A stretch of 64,000 nt of DNA from Porodaedalea pini. Taxonomy: Eukaryota > Basidiomycota > Agaricomycetes > Hymenochaetales > Hymenochaetaceae. Each line of letters begins with the position of its first letter. Within the stretch, counting starts at the first letter, position 1. The notes beneath the pieces are model-generated. The model searched no databases. It saw only the letters and a program-made list of their open reading frames with translations, and was not told the origin of the DNA. The stretch spans positions 310,001 through 374,000 of the forward strand of contig NBAY01000042.1 in NCBI GenBank assembly GCA_002794775.1. The letters are read 5' to 3'. Positions 1-11,725 of this stretch are shown here, one piece after another. The position numbers and the translations under genes are program-made.

Positions 1-910
1 GCTTTTCGTTGTGCTTTGTTTATGGATGTTTAGACGATCCGTTGGCCAATCGAACTGTTTTTTCATGCGGACAAGATTTCCATTTTGTGCGTATTAAATT
101 TCTTGTGATGGAGTCCTAGCATACGGCCCGAATGCCAGTCGAGGTTAAGACTAGTACTGGTATTCAGCCACCGGTCAACGCAGCGGCGAAGCGTCTAAGG
201 TCCGCATGACTTACTCCTTTCGCTTATGTACTTGGCCTCCTCAGTTTGCTTCGACAGTTCTAAATCTCTTTGGCTAGATGCAGAACAGAACTGGAATTCG
301 GCGCTTACCCTTTGCAACGTTCAACCGCTAGAATTCAGTTTCTCTTCTTTAAAGAAATTCTCGGATCTAGAACTAGAAGTCTCGTATCCTGCTCATAGCA
401 ATGTGAGTATATCGCCTTGCATTTCCAAGGCATTAATACTCTCCCATTCGAGCGTCTGATGGCTTGTGTAACCAGGAGATCTCTCGTTTCTCCGATCTTC
501 AAGTGCGCCGTGACGGCGTCTCCGAGCCCTTCGTTGGCGGACTTCTTCTAACACGCCAGCTCTCGTAAATTCGCGCACACTCGAACGCTCCGTACAGAAC
601 ATGTACTTCTTTTCGGCAGCTGGTTTCGAAGCATGAGGCAATGCGTTGGAAGAATCTTCGAGACAGTCTTCCGTATAAGAAAACGTCTGAACGAAGCCCA
701 TTATTCGGGATTGCAAGGAAGGTGTCTTTGCAATTGACCACACTCTTTTTATAAGTACTGCTACGCGCTCTTTCCTCCTCGCCGGGCCCTTAAACAAAAC
801 AAAATAAACTCATCTAGCAAAGCTTTTTGACTCGACTCGCTGTAAGTCTCACGCCGATCAATGCCAGAGGTACGATAACCACTAACGATTCAAAATAATT
901 AGATTTTCTA
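1..910. other. gene-free flank with duplicated promoter block
   Basis: No gene is recognised here. The stretch from about 330 to 800 is a diverged copy of 2390-2810: both contain TTCTTTTCGGCAGCTG and a TATA-like TTTTTATAAGTA (746-757 here). It is therefore the duplicated 5' flank of the paralogue pair that follows. A possible 5'-UTR intron (about 841-902) precedes the ATG at 911. The open frame 226-459 matches nothing I recognise and has no supporting signals. Confidence 0.5.
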
Positions 911-2246
911 ATGCAAGCTGGTCCCACTGATCGTGTCCTCGCTAACACGCTTTTCGAAAGACGAATAAAATTCATAAGATGTAGGGAAATTTCTTAGCTC
1001 TGATGAATCCGATCTCATGGTTCTTTTAGACTCTACTACTATACTCCAACTGGCCTTGTTCGTGTTGTCAACGGTGGCGTTGACATACCGCTTTTACAAG
1101 CGATAATCGGAAGCCAGCATACGACCACTGCTTTCAAGTGGAAGTTCTTATGCAACGACCCTGAACTACTCAAAGTCAGAGGTCATTTGGACCTGCGCCT
1201 TATGCAAAGTGCCCGTATACGAATTCCGCTTTCCGATTCAACATCACACTTTTCGAGACTGGCTAAAGCACAAAGTCAAGTGCACATTAATCCAGTTCGT
1301 CGGCAGTGTCCTTCTCACTGCACTACTGTGCTGACCACGAACCATATTTAGAGACAAGCTGCTCGATGAACTTGCTAAACCTAGTGCAGCGTCACCCACA
1401 GCTACGGGGGAGCGAGATTCTCGACCTACGTGCTTCGCCGAAGATAGCGACGGGGACATCCGCCAGATCATAGATACTGATGATGCAAAATCATCTGAAA
1501 CTGCGAATGTAGACGCAAGGCGAGCCGCACTTGAGCATAGCGCACTCGCTGGCGCGGTCGAGCCACATCGGGTTTTCTGTCTAAGATGTGATAAGTGGGT
1601 GCACTTGGCAAAGGGAATGTATCACACCAATAATTGGAGCCAGCATCTCAGAGCCCATGCGAGGTGGAAACGTCGTCAAGGTTCCGATAATGAAGAAGAC
1701 AGCGATCAAAGACATTCGCCACCCGCGACGCGCATGGTTACTCGGACACAAACAGCCTCCCGACGCGCTGGAAAAGACGCGCTAGGAAAAATACACGAAG
1801 GAAGAATTACTCGTTCAAGTAAAGGTACGAGGCGCTCCTCAAATGACATCCAGACATCGGAGGCTGGGCCATCTCGTCCGGCTAGGACATTGAGCATTCG
1901 ACGGATTTTTTCATCACCTCTATCAACAGCGCCAAGCTCGACGGACGAGCACAGAAGCGAGCGCTCGTCCCCGGCAGTTCCAGCTGGAAATCCCAGGGAG
2001 AACACTTTGGAAGCTGCTGCTCATGAGGCTGGCGAAGCCGAAGCTCGGGTCCGTGCTGCCCCACTTGAGGATGAAGAAGTTGGAGACCATGCCGCGCAAA
2101 ATGGTGGACAGAACGACATGGTATTGGACGCGCAGGATGCTGGTGTGGAAGTCGCAGCTCGCGGCAACGCCTCTCAAAGGGTTGAGCTCGATGTTCCTCA
2201 GGGAGTCACCCGCATGGACATCTCGTATCATTTCGGTCTGCCCTGA
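911..2246 (+). pseudogene. C2HC zinc-finger-like gene A, tandem paralogue, frameshifted
   Basis: By comparison with its neighbour at 2914-4245 this has three exons (about 911-980, 1030-1294, 1352-2246). Exon 2 encodes a C-x2-C-x18-W-x2-H-x3-C motif (WTCALC ... WLKHKVKC). Exon 3 encodes a second motif, C-x2-C-x15-W-x2-H-x3-H (FCLRCDKWVHL ... WSQHLRAH), then a charged low-complexity tail ending near QGVTRMD. Exon 1 is one base short for the phase needed by exon 2. Exon 2 has one extra T just before WTCALC (about 1193-1197), so the N-terminal half and the finger are in different frames. These two shifts suggest a decayed copy. Function is unknown; the finger suggests nucleic-acid or protein binding. 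Exon 3 alone is a long clean reading frame, so a shorter product cannot be excluded. Confidence 0.6.
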
Positions 2247-2913
2247 ATGCGGAACCTTTATTAACATGTATTCAGAATCCTGATAAAAGCTACATACCAC
2301 TGTCAACCAAGTTATGAGCTACGAGATGTAGGGTACCACCTTAGAGTAAAATCCAGCCAAGTCTTTTCGTGGAAATGACTTACTGCAATAGAACTTTGAC
2401 GGAAGCTTCCACTGGCAGTTCTATGTTGCGAAAGCGTCAAGAAATAGTAGTGTACGGCCTTGATTCCCTGTAATTTCTCCCGTTCGACCGTAGAAGACCT
2501 CGGTTCTTCGATGTTCCAGTGCCCAGCAGCGGCTTCTCCGAGTCCTTCCTTGTCAGAACGTTTTCAGCATACAAGCTCCCGAAACCTTGCGTACACTCCA
2601 ATGCTCTATATTAAACTTCTGCATTTCTTTTCGGCAGCTGCTATGTGTTGAAAGAGAATATCCAGGTCAGACTTCCACGCCAGAAAACCTCTGATAGAAA
2701 ACATATATCCTGAGGTCCATGGGAATGGGTATCTTGCAATTGAAAACAGCTTTTTTTATAAGTAGCATCTCGGCCTCCTCTCTCCGCGTCCACGCCTCTC
2801 AACAAGGTCTTCTAACAAAGGTCCTTCACTCTAAGTAACTTAGGAGAGTTTAACGCTGATACTATGGGAAATGTGTAATGATCTCTCTTATTTGACGAAA
2901 TTCAGGTCTTCCG
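2247..2913. other. intergenic region with promoter of gene B
   Basis: Spacer between the tandem paralogues. It holds the second copy of the duplicated promoter block (2390-2810), with TTTTTTATAAGTAG at 2751-2764, about 150 bases before the ATG at 2914. No coding sequence seen. Confidence 0.5.
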
Positions 2914-4245
2914 ATGCAAACGCAACCCGCTGATCGTATATTCAAAAGCGCACTTGTCAGAAAGTCGAACAAAATTCAGAAAATGTAGGAACATTAACTT
3001 CACTCCCTTGAATTGACCTCATCATCCTCATAGAGCATACTACGACTTGGATGGGCATGTTTATGTCGATGATGACGGGAATGATGTCTCGATTTTGCAG
3101 GCGATGATTGGAAGCCAGAAAACCTCCAGCGACCATAAGCGGGAATTCATCCAAAATGACCCAGACCTTATTTATGTCGGAGACCACTGGACTTGCGGTG
3201 GCTGCAGGAGGACTGCCTATCGCTCTCCCATACAGCACGATACTCTTCGACGATGGGTGACACACAAGCTTAAATGCTCGTTTATCCAGTTTGTAGATGT
3301 CAACCTTATTATTCAGCGATTCTACTGACTATGAAGCATTATAGAAATAAACTTCGCCGTGAAATTTCTAGGTCTGCCGCTGCGGCACAAGGAACTAAAG
3401 CAACATCAAAGGCCCGACGTACCTTATTCAAAGAAGAGAGAAGTGGCACCATTCGCCAGACTTCGTATGTTGGTGGCACAAACTCGTCTCCGGAATCCGC
3501 AGACGTACGTGCAAGGCGAGCTGTACTTGAGAATAGTGCCCTCGCTGGCACGGTCGAACCACGTCGCGTTTTCTGTCTGGGATGCGATGAGTGGATCCAT
3601 CTGTCATCACGAGCATTTAACGCGCACAACTGGGAAATGCATCTTGAAGCTCACATAGGGTGGGGACTTCGTCAGGATCCTACAAATGGGAAAGGCAGTC
3701 GTCAGAGATCTACTTCGCCCGCAATGCGCTCGACGATGTGCAGACCTGCTCAGACGCGAAAAACTTCCAGACACCCTCCGCCAATCGCAAGAAAAAAAAC
3801 AGCAGGAGAGAGTGATGCCCATCCGGACAGGCACGCCGGAAGTCTCCTACCTGACACTCGGAAATCAACACCTGAGTCGTCTTTCCTGCTTAGAGCTGGT
3901 GCTGATGAGACGACATTGCGATCAGCCTCACCGTATCTGCTACCGGAACCAGTCTTGCTAAACGAGGATAGTAGCGGGAGCCTGTTCCCGACCAGTACTG
4001 CCGGAACTCCAAAGGAGGAAATTCTGGAACTTGCTGCTCATGAGGAAGAAGAATTTAGAGCCAGGGAACGCATCATCCAACCTGCAGATGAAGCTGTGGA
4101 CCCTGTTGCGCGTAATATCGGACAAGATATCGTAGGTTTAGAGGCGCGGGCAGCCGGTGCAGAGTGCGCGGTTCAAAAAGTCGAGTTCAGTGTTCCTCCT
4201 GGAGTCACCCGCATGGCCCTATCGATTCAGTTGATTCGGTCCTGA
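2914..4245 (+). CDS. C2HC zinc-finger-like protein, gene B (about 408 aa)
   Basis: Three exons join in frame: 2914-2984, 3034-3288 and 3345-4245, with both introns in phase 2. Exon 2 encodes a module with DPDLIYVGDHWTCGGC followed by WVTHKLKC, i.e. C-x2-C-x16-W-x2-H-x3-C. Exon 3 carries a second finger-like motif (FCLGCDEWIHL ... WEMHLEAH), then a long Ser/Pro/Arg-rich, probably disordered region and an acidic Glu/Ala-rich helix (about residues 350-380). The conserved end is GVTRMALS. I do not recognise a named family. The exon-2 module is clearly related to those in the five-exon genes at 31.9 and 34.7 kb, which share DPD, CxGC and WxTH. It is a tandem duplicate of gene A, promoter included. 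A nuclear or nucleic-acid role is inference only. Confidence 0.65.
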
Positions 4246-4619
4246 ATGTCGCACATCCTTCAATGTCTCCAGCCGACCAATGTCTGTTGAAATGTGTCTA
4301 TCACTATCAGCCAAGTCGTGAAGCATGAGGGTATGACACGGTCCAGTCGAAAATAATTGCTTGTGTGTTTTACCATAATGACTCGGAATTATCACAGTGG
4401 GATTGTTGATAGGAGCTCAGAGCTTCAGACTGTTCGTGAAAGTTATCCAGAACCAGTACAGAATATTGCATTTCGGCGAATGAACGAGTGGCTGAATTTG
4501 AACCTAAGCTGAGTCTTGACAGAGTGCAACTCACATACTGACAGCAGGTATTTGCGGGTCGTGATCAAGATCAACCTTGTGCTGATGAAAGAAACTTGAA
4601 CTTGAAAAACTTCAAGTTG
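4246..4619. other. intergenic, nothing recognised
   Basis: No coding sequence, RNA gene or repeat identified between gene B and the CRIPT fragment. Confidence 0.4.
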
Positions 4620-4890
4620 AAGCGGGCTGCCTGCGTCGATCATTTTCATGATCGACGCCTTCAATGGCTGTGCTGGTTTATACAGTTTGATTGAGTCAGC
4701 GCATCGGCTTGTCCACTGACCTTCACCGTCGACACAGACCATAGGTCATAGCGTGCACGAGATATGAGGTGTGTATTTCTACCTTCACTCCACTGCAACT
4801 CGAAGCTCATTTGTCACGTTCATTGGCTACAAACTATCGAAGTTCGCAGCACCCGAGTGACCCGACCTATTCACCTCGTCGCTATAACCC
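4620..4890 (+). pseudogene. truncated copy of the CRIPT 5' region
   Basis: This stretch is a diverged duplicate of 7805-8100, the 5' flank, first exon, first intron and start of exon 2 of the intact CRIPT gene. Shared landmarks run in the same order: CTGCGTCGATCATTTTCATG versus the same with TTCCGTG, CAATGGCTGTGC, the ACGAGATATGAGGTGTGT exon/intron junction, AAGCTCATT, and GACC.A.TTCACCTCGTCG. The start codon is lost and the copy stops inside exon 2, so it cannot encode CRIPT. It abuts the 3' end of the decayed C2HC copy on the opposite strand. Confidence 0.75.
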
Positions 4891-4956
4891 TTGCTGGTAT
4901 TGTAATGAGCGTCTGCAATTCATCTCGTACATTTTAACTTCAAAAGTTGCTCTTAT

Positions 4957-6790
4957 CTACTCGAATATCTCCTGGAAAAGCTTTGTGATTTTACAAATCA
5001 TACCAAAACCAACTTGAATCAAGTCATCCAGTGTGTCCGCACTATTGAAGTTTGATCCTGTTGTATCGCTATCCATTTTATGTATCGTCGCCTCGAATCC
5101 ATCGAACATTGTGGTACTGCAAGACTGCTCGGAATCCAAATGTGTCTGCTTTCTCATTTTGGGGGCTCGGGAATGTGCAAACAAGATGTCATCCCCGTCT
5201 TCTTCCGAACTGAAGGCCTCCTTTTGCTTTCGCTTTACTGAAGAGACCCTTTTCAGACAAGCGAGAGATGTGCGTGGGGCAGAGGTCTTGGACATGGATG
5301 CACTGCGAGTGAGGCTCGTGCTAACTTTGTTGGAGTTCTCATTTTCACTTCCACGAGGGCAGTGCGTGGCCGAAATAGGAAGTGTCCTGTGCTTCCTGTT
5401 TCGAACCAATCAGTCTTGTAACACACTAGGAGTGTATGGAACGGAGCAGACTCACTGAAGAACGTGGCATTGAAGACGGTGGGTTAGCCACAAGGCTGTT
5501 CTCTTGATGCTGACCACCTGACCACAACTACGACACACGCAAGTTCCGTCTACTAACGAGAATGTCTCTATGTCTGGATCACTCTTGAACAGTGGTGCTC
5601 AATCCCTGCGGCCTCTTTGAAGTTTCTTCCCATAGAAAACCTCTGATAGCAACTTTTCGTCAAGGCGGATCACTCCGCCCGCCTCCGTATAACGGCTGAC
5701 AATAGAAATGCACCGGACGGTTCGCATATCAATATGAGATCTCTTCATCATGATGCATGATAGACTCACAAGTGCTCAATTTTGTCTCCTACTCGAACGG
5801 AGAAGAGTTCATTCTGCCTGAATGCGCATGACATAACCTTCATTGGACTCATCGGGTTTTGCTCGACTTCGAATTGTCGAGACCACCCGTTGCTATTATC
5901 GCCATCGTCTCCTCCTGAATCAGCAGTTTGTCCTTCTTCGACTTCGCTTGGACGATCTCCCTGCATACTGAGTTCTTCGCGGAGCTTTGATCTGACGGAT
6001 GTTCACTGTCAACGCACGAAATAGGACGTTTTGTACTCAAGCTCACTGGAGATCCCGGCACTTCATCTTATGTTCTATCCAGCGATACAGCTGTGGGACT
6101 TGGATGAACTTTTTGCAGCCTTGGCAATAGCCGGCATTTCCACAACTGTCAGCAAGGATGATGTCCTTGTCTGACCTCATCCTATGTATCCTTTGGTCGT
6201 GATACCTAGACCAAACATCTCAGGCTCCAAAAATCCATATAAGGCTGTCATCGGACGCAGCCCGTTTATCGAGTGTATATGGCTACCGCCAATGGAGGGT
6301 TGCACTTCGCTAAGTGCGTCAAATCGAGGGTCAAAAATGCGGTATAGACAAAGTGCTTTCGAATTGACATACACGTTTACGATCGTATCCTTGATGCGTG
6401 TGAATGCGAATTTCTTCCTCCGAGGGGAGAGGATTGTGCCATCGGATTTCTAGCCTTGCGTTTCTGCAGCTGCTTGGAACGCCTGGACACTACTTCATCG
6501 GAGCTAGCGTGTTCGAAGTCGACTTCCGCATTCTGGCTCCGAGACGCTTTGGACAGTCGAGCGCTGGTCCTGGACGTTGTCGAGAGCATCGGGACATAGT
6601 CCTAGACGGCTGTATTCGGACTCGTTGCCGTCTTCTTCAAAGTCTGTCTCGAACAGAGGGTAGGCAAATGTTGTGGCAGAGCTGGCCCTCTTACGGGTCT
6701 TAGGAAGGCTCTCAAGTAGCTCGGCGAGATGTCGTCGACGTGGCCAAAATTGCCCTCCGGGTCTCCAGAGTCAGATTTAGGGAACGGCAT
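4957..6790 (-). pseudogene. five-exon C2HC module gene, copy 1 (decayed)
   Basis: Reverse-strand paralogue of 31855-33741. The terminal exon is intact (RKHRTLPISAT... to ...KITKLFQEIFE, stop at 4957), as is the MQGDRPSEVEEG exon (about 5760-5990), and the fingers CRSCGQVV...WLTHRLQC and CQGCKKFIQ are visible. Relative to copy 2 it has a 4-nt loss near 6737, a 1-nt loss near 6590, a 4-nt loss near 6420, a 1-nt loss near 6207 and an in-frame TGA near 5612 (RRD then stop). The start ATGCCGTTCCCTAAATC lies at 6790. Several independent lesions make this a pseudogene. Its upstream flank keeps the promoter motif shared by copies 2 and 3. Confidence 0.75.
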
Positions 6791-7257
6791 GACAGTGAGG
6801 AGGAGTTTGCACGCGCAGTCCCTAGTTAATTTTCTCCGAGAGTTGCAAGTTTTATATACAATATCACACACGTGCAACGGCTGAAATTCGCTTGCGTTGC
6901 TTGAAAGCTGGTACAGCCCATCATGCATATGCATGGTCTCAAGCAGCCCTCAAGCTTTTAACGGACTGATCAAGTATAAATTAATATGACTCGCCTTCAT
7001 GAGAGAGTTGCGGCGTGTCAACCGCGATTCGCTTTGGCTCGTTCCAGAAGATGAAGTACGCCCAGAATTCGGAGGTAATCCAAGCCGCACATTTAATCGG
7101 AGGCGGCTTTTCAAGTAGATGAGTCGAGAGAACCTTCGAACGAGAAGCAAGCTTAAGTTGTGCTATCGATCCCATCGCGAATCCTCGAAGCTCACGAAGC
7201 CTGCTCAGCCCTCAGGCTTCCTCTTTCTTTCTCCTACTAGTACGACTTGGGAGCACG

Positions 7258-7273
7258 TTCGAATGTTCGAGGG
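7258..7273 (-). promoter_or_regulatory. conserved palindromic upstream motif of copy 1
   Basis: On the minus strand this reads CCCTCGAACATTCGAA. The same CTCGAACATTCGAA core occurs upstream of copy 2 (31382-31395) and copy 3 (34293-34306). In all three it lies between a GGTTCTAAT-like block and GTACTAG(T/C)AGGA. The position several hundred bases before the start codon and the conservation suggest a shared promoter element; no binding factor is known. Confidence 0.5.
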
Positions 7274-7955
7274 TTTGGAGAACCTAGCGGGACAATTAGA
7301 GCCAGTACGAGACTTTGGTATGCTCACTCAGAATCTGAACATCGTCCGAATGAATCTCCCTGACCTAAATTAATTCATCAAGAATCTACGAAAATAGAAA
7401 CTTGGGGAAAAGACTAACTAGATGAGCGCCCACAAAAAAAAGTTGCTCGGTAAGGACTGGCCTGACTTTCATGGGAGTTTGGTATACTTTTTGCTTACCT
7501 ATACTGCTTACACTTTCGGTTATGGATACATTCATTTGATTATTCCTTAACCGCGAATGAGGTGGTATCAGGGGTTGACCAGGCTCTCGGAGAATGGAAG
7601 GATAATGCAAGACGTAGAAATAAGTTTCGCACCGGAGACGCAAGTAAACACCACAGATACCATAGTACTTAGTCATATGCATGTGAAGTACCAGGTAGCC
7701 AGATGTGGCCTCTGCAGGCATCCGGCTCGACCTCATACATAAATACATTTGCTTGAGCCATGTGCATCATGGAATTCTTTGACTCGGAGTGAGGTTATGG
7801 AAACAGACGAAAGAAAAAGCGGCCTGCGTCGATCATTTCCGTGATCGACGTTCTCAATGGCTGTGCAGCTTGATTAGTAAGTCAGTATATCCAGCCGCCA
7901 CCGAGAGGTCCGACACTCGTCCACCGACCATCACCACCGACTCAAACCACAAGTC
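7274..7955. other. intergenic region with the CRIPT 5' flank
   Basis: Contains the far promoter of decayed copy 1 and, from about 7805, the CRIPT upstream region with a short hairpin (GATCATTTCCGTGATC). The open frame 7386-7748 (minus) has no recognisable protein features. Confidence 0.4.
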
Positions 7956-8606
7956 ATGGTGTGCAAGAGATGTGAGAAGGTGTGTCTTACCATTTTTGCC
8001 TCACTGCAATACGAAGCTCATTCTTTGTATGAATTGCTAGAAACTGTCGAAAGTCGCAGCGCCCGACCCGTTCACCTCGTCGTCAGACAGCATCAAGGCG
8101 GGCTCGCGCAAGGTCGGCGAGTTCAAGCTTGCGAAGAAAGGGAGGTTCTCGGTATGTACCACCTTCTCGTTTCTATTCTGCCCTCCCTCTTCATCGGCTG
8201 TCACCATCTTCATGTCTCTTATGGACTTCGGTTCATGTTCCATTCATTTGCGCCGTTCTTGTCACTCTCTCAGCGTGCTTACTGACTTCTTTTCTGCTTC
8301 TAGCCATATCAGGGGAAGTGTAAGGACTGTAAGCAGCCCACGACACAGAATTCTGCGAAGTATTGCCATGGTACGTGCGCTTACCATGCCTTCCAATTCA
8401 CACTCGCTCACATCGTTCTTTCATACTCTTCTTCCCTTCCCTACCAACGCCCACTTACCGCTTCATCAATATGCCATTTGTACCTTCCTCTCGACTGGCT
8501 ATGTATGCTCTTCGCATGCACAGGTTGCGCGTACAAGAAAGGAGCTTGTGCGATATGTGGAAAGGCCGTCCTCGACACGAGCGGCTATGTCATGTCGAGC
8601 AAGTGA
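7956..8606 (+). CDS. CRIPT: CRIPT-like cysteine-rich PDZ-binding protein (about 94 aa)
   Basis: Four exons: 7956-7979, 8041-8151, 8304-8370 and 8524-8606. The product starts MVCKRCEKKLSKVAAPDPF. It continues with a Lys-rich linker, CKDCKQPTTQNSAKYCHGCAY and CAICGKAVLD, and ends with a short Ser/Lys tail. This matches the CRIPT family: an N-terminal CxxC, then paired CxxC motifs, a CHGCAYKKG block and CGK at the end, with a length near the usual 100 aa. CRIPT is a small conserved eukaryotic zinc-binding protein that binds PDZ domains in animals and has been linked to the minor-spliceosome or U6-associated machinery. Its role in fungi is not settled. The three introns have good GT/AG ends. A truncated copy of its 5' half lies at 4620-4890. 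Confidence 0.9.
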
Positions 8607-10396
8607 CCACTTCAGTGAGAAGGAAGGAACACAGGCCTCGTCCCTCTGCTTGACATGTATCTCATGCACTGGATATAGGGAGGAAGGGGAGAGATGGATG
8701 ATCCGGACTTTAGCGAGTCGAGATATCGGCGATGGTGAGAGGACACCAGGATTGAAAGCCTCGCGATAGCGGCTCGCCCTCGCACGTTCGTCGATTCGAC
8801 TTCTATAATCTACCATGCGCGAAACGCAAATATGTGATTTCTCCATGCAGCTTGCGTCTATCACGTCCATGTATGTACTCTACCGTGTATGACCTGTATA
8901 ATTTCATCTTTCAGATACTCCAGTGCCCGTGATATCATTATCATTATTTACCGTACAGCAAGATTTGCGCGCGCATCTCAACTCAACCGCGACACGATCT
9001 GCCAGACGGCTCGCGACAAACATGCTCCCTGACCTGCTTCAGACGTCTTCACTGTGGCTATCTTGGTATCTATCAACTGAGCCGCAAGTAGGAATTGTGC
9101 AAAGTCTGCTGTTGTTAGTTTTTTTTGTTGAAGACGCTGACTGGAGGTAGAGTCTCTACTGAGAGTCCACTTCTCAATTGCTGCCTCCGAAACGTAGATC
9201 CATAAGGATGTCATTTCAGAAACGGACACGACGCCGAGCTGCTGGCAGACCTCTTTCGACGACCAATACGCCCGTCCGTGGCGTGGCGCCCGCCCTTCCT
9301 CTGTAACCTCCGCGCGTCAGCACCGGAATCAACGTCCAGTCCAATATTAATATAAATGCGCCGATCTTGTTAATTATCATGACATAATCCGGGTATCTGG
9401 GTCCCCCTTTGGTCTTTCCAGTAAAGGAGGTGGCGTGGGCGAGTGCGGCCACACGTTTTGGGCATGGCGGGTCGTGGGTCGTGGATCGTGGATCGCGGAT
9501 CAGGTGAGGACGAATTGAATGATCGCGGTCGCTGCAGCGTTGCGGCACTAGTCTGAAGATCCGGAGCGTATTAGGGGGATAAGACTGCCTTGACGGCTCT
9601 GCGGATAGCTTTCCTCTTGGAGAGACGTTGGGAATGTTAATTGGGCTGCGGCCTGTGTGTATGGAAGGCAGAATGATAATTCGGATCTGGATGTGGCGAG
9701 TGCGCTTCCGTTCTGGGTTCAGGATGGCAGCTGAAGTCTGAGAACTGCGGCTAGAGTCTCCTCGATTGAAGGAAGAAGAGACAGGACGGCCAATTCTGGC
9801 CTACAGTCACCAGCCATTTTCAGATGAATTTGCATCCAGGCCGTCTGGAAATACTATTGTCCTTTACCATATCACCGTGACGTTCTATTTAGAACGAGTT
9901 CAGGATGCGCTGCTGCGGAGAGGGATCAAAAAAGCAGTCCAGGAGATATCATAAGGATCAAGGTGGCAGTTCATATGTTGGAGTACCGTGGAAGAGAAGA
10001 CACGGGCGTGCCAGCACAGAATGAGATTGACAACCTTCGAAGCTCGAGTGATACGCTGCACGTTGTGAACTGAAGGTGCATGTGCATGTGCGGATACGGG
10101 CCCAAGTGTGCATGGAGGCGTGGGCGTCGTGTTCATTGTACCCAACAGCTAAGAACGGAACGAATACCATATTTCCTTTTTCTATCGGAAACAAACCGGA
10201 GATCGACCACGCGGCGGGGCCCATGCCGATTAGCCGACCGCGCAGCCTTTGTGTGCCCCTCGCTTAAAACTGCATCTACAATCACTCTCTCTTATACACC
10301 CACCCTCTTTTCGCTTTTTCTTCCACACTGCCCTTTCTGCCCCGCCCTTTCTTGTCCCCAGTCTCTGCGCGCGCCCTCTCCTAGAACGATCTCACA
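8607..10396. other. intergenic, nothing recognised
   Basis: About 1.8 kb between CRIPT and the GH16 gene, presumably the CRIPT 3' end and the GH16 promoter. Open frames here (for example 9216-9548 minus and 10080-10568 plus) have biased composition and no domain. A direct GTGGATCGTGGATCG-type short repeat lies near 9475-9500. Confidence 0.4.
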
Positions 10397-11725
10397 ATGC
10401 ATCTCTCCTTTGTCCTTGCAGCCCTCCCGCTCGCTGCGCTGGCCGTCAGCGGCCGGCACGTCAACTCGCGCAGGGCACAGACTCACCAGAAGCGCTTCCA
10501 TCGCCGCTCGTCCAACTACACGCTCGTCGACAAGCACCAGGGCGACAGCTTCTTCGAGTGCGTATTAGCCTTTCTCCGAGCGCCTCTTTGGAATGATCCG
10601 CTCAATTCAATAAATTTGCAGTGGCTTCGATTTCTTCACGGGCTCGGACCCGACGAACGGACAGGTCGACTATGTCTCTCAGGGCGATGCGACGAGTGCG
10701 AAGCTCGCCTTCGTTCAGGACGATGGTACGTCTGTGATGGCAGTGGACAACACCTCTCAGCTCTCCGAGGGCGAGAACCGCAAGTCTGTGCGCATTTCGT
10801 CCAAAAAGACGTACTCGACAGGCCTCATCATCGCGGACCTTTACGCGATGCCCCACGGCTGCTCTGTGTGGCCTGCGTACTGGATGGTTGGTGATGACTG
10901 GCCGAACAATGGCGAGATCGATATCCTTGAGGGTGTGAACGGTGAGTTTTTTACGCCGGCTGCCGTTCTCAATGTATGCAGTTCTGTCGGAACGGAAAAG
11001 GCACGTGCTGCGGTGCGAATGACCAATTTGTTCTCACAATATGTGCGGCACCGGAGCTTTACGACCTTGTGCTCCTGAATTAGACTTTGCACTCTTCCTG
11101 GCAACAGAAGCTGATTATTTCGCATAGAAATTCAGTACAACCAATATACCGTCCACACCGGAGATGGATGCACGCTCGACGAGAACCCGTCCGTCGATAC
11201 CGTCAATAAGGCGACAGGCAAGGTCGAGGCGTTCGCCGCGAGCGTGATAGGCACAACGTGTGCGAGCAGTTCTGGCAGCAACTCCGGCTGCGCCTTCCGC
11301 GATACATCGACGACGTCGTACGGCCACGGTACGATCCATCCGCTTCTTCCCTGCTGAGTGCCTAAAGCTGACAGCGATCTACAGGCTTCAACATGGTTGC
11401 CGGTGGAGTCATCGCGACGCTCATCGACGACAGCGGCGTCTCGGTCTACCGCTTCGAGCGCGGCTCGATTCCGTCCGACATCGAGGCGCAGACGCCAGAT
11501 CCGAGCAGCTGGGGCGTGCCAACCGCGCTCTGGAGCTCTTCGACGTGCGACATCGGGAGTCACTTCAAGGACATGAGCATCGTCTTCGACACGACCCTCT
11601 GCGGCGACTGGGCGAACTCTGCGTTCTCGAGCACCTGCTCTGGCACGTGCTCCGCCGCCGTCGCGAATGCGACCAACTTTGATTTCGCGCAGTGGAAAGT
11701 CAACTACGTCGCGGTCTACCAGTAG
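10397..11725 (+). CDS. secreted GH16 endo-beta-glucanase, laminarinase type
   Basis: Four exons: 10397-10557, 10622-10941, 11128-11328 and 11385-11725; about 340 aa. The product begins with a signal peptide (MHLSFVLAALPLAALAVSG) and a basic, possibly cleaved pro-segment (QTHQKRFHRR). The GH16 fold follows: GFDFFTGSDPTNGQVDYV, then SVWPAYWMVGDDWPNNGEID with the catalytic GEIDILEG (E-x-D-x-x-E; nucleophile and acid/base glutamates). The C-terminal part is Cys-rich (CSGTCSAA) and ends VNYVAVYQ. Fungal relatives hydrolyse mixed-linked 1,3(4)-beta-glucans and are secreted for wall remodelling or polysaccharide use. No carbohydrate-binding module or GPI signal is visible. The gene looks intact and stands alone. 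Confidence 0.9.

Noticed and set aside
10080..10568. Plus-strand 162-aa ORF overlapping the start of GH16
   Set aside because: Different frame from the signal peptide and GH16 exons; low-complexity composition.
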